Shown in pieces: positions 59,528-64,000 of a stretch of 64,000 nt of DNA. Both the position numbers and the translations under genes were made by a program. The stretch lies in the NCBI RefSeq assembly GCF_035998675.1, contig NZ_DASYHI010000024.1, positions 547,230 to 611,229 of the forward strand. Direction: 5' to 3'. The stretch's first letter is position 1, and each line of letters opens with the position of its first letter. The notes below the pieces were generated by a model, which saw only the letters and a list, made by a program, of their open reading frames with translations, was not told where the DNA came from and did not search any database. This DNA is from Telluribacter sp035998675 (lineage in GTDB: Bacteria; Bacteroidota; Bacteroidia; Cytophagales; Spirosomataceae).

Positions 59528-60105
59528 TGTTACGATCGTACTACAATCAGCATACCATAGAAGCCGGACTGGATGAGGTGGGCCGCGGCTGCCTGGCGGG
59601 TCCGGTGGTGGCGGCGGCAGTTATACTTCCCGCTGACTATACCCACCCGCTGCTGAATGACTCCAAGCAGCTTACCAAAGCGCAGCGGGAAATCCTACAG
59701 AAAGAAATTGTGGCTGACGCCGTAGCCTGGGCCGTAGCGGAAGTTTGTAATGTTCAAATTGATGAAATAAATATCCTGAAGGCCAGCTTTCTGGCCATGC
59801 ACCGGGCGGTGGACCAGTTAAAGGTGCGCCCCGAGCACCTGCTGGTAGACGGCAACCGGTTTGTGCCTTACCCCATGGTTCCGCACACCTGCATTGTGAA
59901 GGGAGACGCTCACTACCTTTCCATAGCAGCGGCATCAGTACTGGCCAAAACCTACCGCGATGACCTGATGGAACGGCTGGCGGTTGAGTTTCCTTACTAC
60001 GGCTGGGAGCATAACGTAGGTTATCCCACGCCCCACCATCGTCGGGCTATTCAGGAGCATGGTCCCTGCCCTTTCCACCGTATGAGTTTCCGGCTGGTCA
60101 GGTAG
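59527..60105 (+). CDS. rnhB: Ribonuclease HII
   Basis: The enzyme cuts RNA in RNA/DNA hybrids and single ribonucleotides in DNA. The catalytic carboxylates are D and E in AGLDEVGRGCLAGPVVAAAV near 15-16, D in LLVDGNRF near 106, and D in AKTYRDDLM near 140. The 192 residues are typical. The ATG overlaps the batA stop by one base, so it is translated with it, although no functional link is known. Confidence 0.96.
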   Translation: MLRSYYNQHTIEAGLDEVGRGCLAGPVVAAAVILPADYTHPLLNDSKQLTKAQREILQKEIVADAVAWAVAEVCNVQIDEINILKASFLAMHRAVDQLKVRPEHLLVDGNRFVPYPMVPHTCIVKGDAHYLSIAAASVLAKTYRDDLMERLAVEFPYYGWEHNVGYPTPHHRRAIQEHGPCPFHRMSFRLVR

Positions 60106-60108
60106 TCC

Positions 60109-60633
60109 TTATTTTACCGCATTTTTCGGCTTTTTGTACAACGGAACGGTACTGCATGGTTCGCCAAACATCAGGCTTTGTACCACGGGTTTCAGGAGCC
60201 GCGAAATCTCGGCGTAGGCCGAAATGGGTACCGGATGCTTGCTGCAGCCTTTCACTACAACGCGTTTATCCCGAAAATCTTCGATGTTTACTTTGGCAAT
60301 AGCATCGTAATATAATTTATCTTCCAGGGCCGACAGGTCACCGTACACAATAGTGTTAGCATAAGGCTCCAGGTGCAGCGCCAGCAGCATAAACGCCCAG
60401 GTAGGTACTATGGCGTCTTCGGTGCAGGTAATAGCTACGTTTTTGCCCTGGTACTGGCTCCAGTCGTGGGACTTAAGAAACTCCCTGAAGTCTTTCTCGC
60501 GTAAAATTAATCCCTGAAAAAGATTGTCCTTTAGGTCATATACCACGCGCTCTCCGGGGTGAAAGTACGCTTCCAGGTCAAAGGAGATCAGGCCGCTGTT
60601 GGCTACCCGGTTTACTATTTCTTCTGTTTCCAT
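60109..60633 (-). CDS. DUF2480 family protein
   Basis: The 174 residues match DUF2480, a Bacteroidota family of unknown function. Marks are LISFDLEAYFHPGERVVYDLKDNLFQGLILREKDFREFL near 15, AITCTEDAIVPTWAFMLL near 68 and VVVKGCSKHPVPISAYAEI near 125, where a cysteine and histidine could bind a ligand. No signal peptide is present. It is convergent with rnhB, three bases apart. Confidence 0.88.
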   Translation of the reverse strand: METEEIVNRVANSGLISFDLEAYFHPGERVVYDLKDNLFQGLILREKDFREFLKSHDWSQYQGKNVAITCTEDAIVPTWAFMLLALHLEPYANTIVYGDLSALEDKLYYDAIAKVNIEDFRDKRVVVKGCSKHPVPISAYAEISRLLKPVVQSLMFGEPCSTVPLYKKPKNAVK

Positions 60634-60737
60634 ATACTATTAATAGGGTAATCAGGTCGGGAAGAATACAGGAAGGTACTTCCGGGTACTACTTACCAAC
60701 CTGCTTTTCTAACGCAGACTGTCCCTGAAATGTTCGC

Positions 60738-61445
60738 CTATTCCTGCGTAGAGGGAGTAGGTACTTTTTTCCGGGGCTGAGTAGACATAAAATCTTTGAG
60801 ATAGTAGGGTTCAAAGGTAGCTATATCTTCAAACTGCCCTTTCCGGAAAGCCTCGGTAGCCAGCTGGCCCACGGTTCGGGCCGAAGGCTCTACCAAAGAA
60901 GATAGAAAGCGGGCATTCGGATGCGTACCTAACAGCGGTTTGCATTTGCCAGCGCCGTCACCAAAAAAAACCACGGGCCTGGTACTTAGCAGTTCGGCCA
61001 GGGAGTCCGGCTGAACTATAAGCGCCTGCGTAGGCCGGACGGGAGCAAGGTTATAATCAAATACGGCGCAGTATACCTCCATCCGGCGGGCATCAATCAT
61101 GGGACACAGCAGTACATCTTCGGTATAAAAACCCTGCATCTGGGCGGCCATGGCCTCGAGCGTATTAATGGCGATCAGTGGCTTGTCCAGCGCGTAGCAA
61201 AGTCCCTTGGCGGTCGATACACCCACGCGCAGGCCGGTATAAGAGCCGGGGCCTTTGGCTACGGCCACTGCATCCAGGTCAGGCAGGCTAAAACCGGCGT
61301 GTTCGACGGCACTCTGCATGAGGGTAGTCAGCATGGACGAAGAGGAGCGGTCGGTGTTCAGCTCGTACGACAGCAGGAGGCTTCCGTCCCGATGAAGAGC
61401 TACTGAGCAGCCGCGCGTGGAGGTATCAATACTTAAGATGAGCAT
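60738..61445 (-). CDS. tsaB: tRNA threonylcarbamoyladenosine biosynthesis protein TsaB
   Basis: TsaB is the non-catalytic partner of TsaD in making the t6A modification at position 37 of ANN-decoding tRNAs. It keeps the ASKHA fold: LILSIDTSTRGCSVAL at the start, VAKGPGSYTGLRVGVSTAKGLCYAL near 63, and a shortened second half. The 235 residues are the normal TsaB size. It is monocistronic here. Confidence 0.95.
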   Translation of the reverse strand: MLILSIDTSTRGCSVALHRDGSLLLSYELNTDRSSSSMLTTLMQSAVEHAGFSLPDLDAVAVAKGPGSYTGLRVGVSTAKGLCYALDKPLIAINTLEAMAAQMQGFYTEDVLLCPMIDARRMEVYCAVFDYNLAPVRPTQALIVQPDSLAELLSTRPVVFFGDGAGKCKPLLGTHPNARFLSSLVEPSARTVGQLATEAFRKGQFEDIATFEPYYLKDFMSTQPRKKVPTPSTQE

Positions 61446-61549
61446 GGGAAGTAGTAAGTGTCGGGCGGTGGTACTAAAAAGTTCACAACATAACCGCCCC
61501 GAACAGGACAGCCATGTTGTGAACCCGGTACTTCAATGGTTTGGAACTA

Positions 61550-63205
61550 CTACTTCTTCCCTTTCAGGATTTGCTGGTAGCGGTTCATGTCTTTAAACAA
61601 TTCCAGAGCGGCTTTTACCTCAATGTCTTTGCTGAACGAAGCTTCTTTCATTCCTTTTTCAAGGTAATAATGCTTCACGATTTCGTCTTCCAGCAGGTTT
61701 TTAATTTCAGTCTTCCGAAGCTGCAGGTCGTTTTCCTTGTTATGAGATAGTTTGGCCTTAAGCGCTTTCAGCTGATCCTGAATCAAATCCATCGACTGTT
61801 CCTTCTTGGCCGAAGCCTCCAGATCATTAAGGTCTTTCTCAACCTGCGTAGTGTAGTCGTAGTCTTTATCTTTCAACCACTTCACAAACTCCTGATAGTC
61901 GGCATCGGTGAGGCTAAAATCTCTGGCTGATTTTACGGTAGGATGCTCATAGTGGTACTTTACGGCGTAATCGAACAGGAGGCGCTTGCGGGCCAGCGAC
62001 ACGGCCAGCGGAGAGTACCCATCTTTATCCGTAACAATATCCGGCAGAATTCCCCCTCCATCGTACACAGTGCGGCCACTGCGGGTAGTAAAGGCCGTCA
62101 TCAGGGAGTCAGGTACCTTGCCCACGCTGCCATCTTCGTTGCGGTGGCTGTAATCAATGGCCTGGATGCACCGCCCGCTGGGGATATAGTACTTAGCCGT
62201 CGTAATTTTCATTTTAGTATTGTAGGAAAGGTCGCGGGTAGTCTGCACCAGCCCCTTACCGTAGGTACGCTGACCAATCAGTACGCCCCGGTCGTAATCC
62301 TGAATCACACCGGCCACAATCTCGGCGGCGGAGGCACTGCGGTTGTTGGTCAATACTACGATGGGAATTTCGGTGTCCAGAGCCGGATTATAAGCCGAGT
62401 ACGTTTTGTTCCACTCCGTTACCTTGCCTTTGGTAGATACTACTTCTTCTCCCTTTGGAATAAATACATTGGATATTTCAATGGCCATGTTGAGTAGTCC
62501 GCCCGGATTTTCGCGCAAATCCAGTACTACCTTTTTCATGCCTTTTCCTTTCAGTTCCTGAAAAGCATTGCGTACTTCGCGGGAAGCCGTAGCCGTAAAA
62601 TCTTTCAGGTCAATGTAGCCTACTTCGTCGTTGATCATGCCGTAGTAAGGTACATTGGTCACCTTGACAATGTCACGATTAACGGTTAGTTCAATGGGGT
62701 TTTTCTGACCGTACCTCTTTATCGTTAGTTTGGTGCTGCTGCCGGTCTGGCCGCGCAGGAGCTTACTGGGGTCTGATTCGGTGCGGGTAGCAAGGTCGAT
62801 CCCGTCAATTTTTATAATTTCGTCTCCGAGCTGAAGGCCGGCTTTCTGGGCGGGAGTATCTTCGTAGACCATCATGACCACGTGCTTTCCGTTGGTAGTA
62901 CTGACCATAGCCCCAATACCGTTATACTTGCCGGTGGTCATGGTCATATAGTCCTCGATATCGTCTTCGGCGTAGTAAACCGTGTAGGGGTCGAGCTGCC
63001 GCAGCATGGCGTCAATACTTGACTTGATCAGGTGATTGGGATTGACATCGTCCACGTAGTAGGCGTTCAGCTCTTTGAACAACGTAGCGTAAATATCCAG
63101 GTTTCGCGCTATTTCAAACAGACGGTCGTCTTGCCGAAACGAAAAAAAGGCCAGGCCCGCCACGACAGGAATGGCAAGCCAGAAAGAACGGAAGTATTTC
63201 TTCAT
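61550..63205 (-). CDS. S41 family C-terminal processing protease
   Basis: This envelope protease cleaves proteins from their C-termini. The 551 residues consist of a signal anchor (residues 4-20), a PDZ domain (~95-180: GIGAMVSTTNGKHVVMMVYEDTPAQKAGLQLGDEII), and the S41 core with serine in NNRSASAAEIVAG near 295 and lysine in GQRTYGKGLVQT near 320. The remaining ~170 residues form a helical C-terminal extension with many Lys and Glu. ATG 63205 fits. The gene is on the same strand as rnpA and rpmH, 48 bases downstream of rnpA. Confidence 0.94.
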   Translation of the reverse strand: MKKYFRSFWLAIPVVAGLAFFSFRQDDRLFEIARNLDIYATLFKELNAYYVDDVNPNHLIKSSIDAMLRQLDPYTVYYAEDDIEDYMTMTTGKYNGIGAMVSTTNGKHVVMMVYEDTPAQKAGLQLGDEIIKIDGIDLATRTESDPSKLLRGQTGSSTKLTIKRYGQKNPIELTVNRDIVKVTNVPYYGMINDEVGYIDLKDFTATASREVRNAFQELKGKGMKKVVLDLRENPGGLLNMAIEISNVFIPKGEEVVSTKGKVTEWNKTYSAYNPALDTEIPIVVLTNNRSASAAEIVAGVIQDYDRGVLIGQRTYGKGLVQTTRDLSYNTKMKITTAKYYIPSGRCIQAIDYSHRNEDGSVGKVPDSLMTAFTTRSGRTVYDGGGILPDIVTDKDGYSPLAVSLARKRLLFDYAVKYHYEHPTVKSARDFSLTDADYQEFVKWLKDKDYDYTTQVEKDLNDLEASAKKEQSMDLIQDQLKALKAKLSHNKENDLQLRKTEIKNLLEDEIVKHYYLEKGMKEASFSKDIEVKAALELFKDMNRYQQILKGKK

Positions 63206-63253
63206 GATACAGTAAATTTCAACTACTACAGGTGTGACTCACTATTCCAGCTA

Positions 63254-63655
63254 CTACGAAGCAGGGGACGCTTTGCTCATGCGTGTCAGTAATTGACGCA
63301 TGGCTTTCTCCATAACGTCGTAATTTGCTTTTTCTTTTGCAAGATACAAAAAAGCGATGTAAGCCGGACGGGTTGGGGCCGGTAGCTGAAGTAAAATAGT
63401 TTTGTTGAGGCGGTAGGCTTCGCGGCAGCGACGGCGGATCAGGTTGCGATCAACGGCTTTTTTGAACTGGCGGCGCGAAATAGAAAACAGGACCTGAGGC
63501 AGGGCCGGAGGGGAATCGGGCTCGTAGAGATAGAGCACCCGAAAAGGAAAGAGGTAGAACGTGTGCACATCCGTACTACCTCTTTTAAAGAGCCGCTCAA
63601 TGGTATGATGGCTACTTAGTCGTTCATCTTTGCTAAACGTTTGGCTCAAGCCCAA
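63254..63655 (-). CDS. rnpA: Ribonuclease P protein component
   Basis: It assists the RNase P RNA in 5' maturation of tRNA. The RNR motif is in FKKAVDRNLIRRRCREAYR near residue 82, and SFSKDERLSSHHTIERLF-like text marks the start (TFSKDERL). The 133 residues fit. It follows rpmH by eight bases, the conserved rpmH-rnpA order. Confidence 0.95.
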   Translation of the reverse strand: MGLSQTFSKDERLSSHHTIERLFKRGSTDVHTFYLFPFRVLYLYEPDSPPALPQVLFSISRRQFKKAVDRNLIRRRCREAYRLNKTILLQLPAPTRPAYIAFLYLAKEKANYDVMEKAMRQLLTRMSKASPAS

Positions 63656-63663
63656 AACGCTTT

Positions 63664-63822
63664 TTACTGCTTATGACGCTTTTCGTCAGATACGGTCAGT
63701 TTCCAGCGACCTTTTTTACGACGGGCAGCCACAACTTTGCGACCGTTAGCCGAGGACATCCGCTCGCGGAATCCGTGCTTGTTTCTTCTCTTGCGATTCG
63801 AAGGTTGGTACGTACGTTTCAT
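63664..63822 (-). CDS. rpmH: 50S ribosomal protein L34
   Basis: The 52-residue frame from ATG 63822 to TAA 63664 reads MKRTYQPSNRKRRNKHGFRE and ends in a basic tail (KLTVSDEKRHKQ). RMSSANGRKVVAARRKKGR is the conserved centre of L34. It is the first gene of the rpmH-rnpA pair. In many bacteria dnaA lies upstream, but that side is cut by the window edge, so I cannot say whether an origin is near. Confidence 0.98.
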   Translation of the reverse strand: MKRTYQPSNRKRRNKHGFRERMSSANGRKVVAARRKKGRWKLTVSDEKRHKQ

Positions 63823-63974
63823 CTCAATTCCTAAATTATAGCGCTATAAAATCTACTGTTCTTAATTTGGGCTTGCAAAGGTATAAAAAGTTATGTCTGA
63901 AGACAAGGAACGCTCTGATTTTTATCTGTATTGTTTTGAAGGGCAGCCGGGAAGCCGCCGACTGTGCCACCAGC

Positions 63975-64000
63975 CGTGCCACCGTTGCAACGGTGGCACG
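63975..64000. repeat. Perfect 26-base palindrome at the window edge
   Basis: CGTGCCACCGTTG (63975-63987) is followed directly by its exact complement, ending at base 64000. A partial extra copy, GTGCCACC, lies at 63965. It may be half of a larger element, a terminator of a gene beyond the edge, or a dispersed palindromic repeat. Confidence 0.75.

Overview
The window is chromosomal DNA from a member of the Bacteroidota, most likely order Cytophagales (Spirosomaceae/Cytophagaceae type). The evidence is a type IX secretion sorting domain on a subtilase, several families largely confined to this phylum (DUF6089 barrels, DUF2480, DUF4296, Bat-type vWA proteins), an N-acyl-ornithine carbamoyltransferase instead of ordinary ArgF, Bacteroidota-type promoter words (TTTG ... 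TAnnTTTG) and starts that mostly lack Shine-Dalgarno sequences. I see no rRNA, tRNA, CRISPR array, prophage or insertion sequence. The window is mainly core and metabolic genome with a few small accessory insertions.

Layout. 1-8.2 kb: a secreted Ig-like protein cut by the left edge, lspA, proline dehydrogenase, a fused DAHP synthase/chorismate mutase, a GH43 glycosidase, a DinB-fold protein, a GreA-like protein and thymidine kinase. 8.2-13.6 kb: two Bacteroidota proteins of unknown role, an ArgE-like M20 deacylase, a saccharopine-dehydrogenase-like oxidoreductase, and a short AT-rich patch holding a lone MNT nucleotidyltransferase and an unknown exported protein. 13.6-18.7 kb: ribokinase with a sugar transporter, the proBA operon and aat. 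19-26 kb: an arginine biosynthesis cluster (GNAT acetyltransferase, argG, a DUF2281/PIN toxin-antitoxin pair, argC, argD, argF', DUF72). 26-32 kb: an M50/CBS protease, two cold-shock proteins, a possible metal-related ABC pair with a small secreted partner, and an NlpC/P60 hydrolase. 32-44.6 kb: envelope proteins (DUF6089 pair, DUF2911, DsbD, M48 lipoprotein, an outer-membrane barrel, an acyltransferase, a PIG-L deacetylase), a trypsin-like protease and an AraC regulator divergent from a phytanoyl-CoA dioxygenase-like gene. 44.7-52 kb: a two-gene molybdenum hydroxylase (IorAB type), an MgtC-like protein, a uracil-DNA glycosylase with an unusual start, a quinone oxidoreductase and an M20 amidohydrolase. 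52-64 kb: a large T9SS-exported subtilase, a GT2 transferase, a partial Bat cluster (DUF58, an unknown membrane protein, BatA), rnhB, tsaB, an S41 protease, rnpA and rpmH.

How the genes connect. Proline synthesis (proB, proA) and proline oxidation (ProDH) both appear. Arginine synthesis is split between the 19-25 kb cluster and the M20 deacylase at 10.3 kb; argB and argH are not in the window. The most interesting signal is upstream of the arginine cluster: a promoter-like sequence, a 23-codon reading frame with three AGG arginine codons near its end, and an imperfect hairpin with nine T residues just before the GNAT start. Together these look like a ribosome-mediated attenuator for arginine. 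A PIN toxin-antitoxin pair then sits inside the same cluster between argG and argC.

All calls come from reading the sequence and from family knowledge. No database search, RNA folding or expression data was used.
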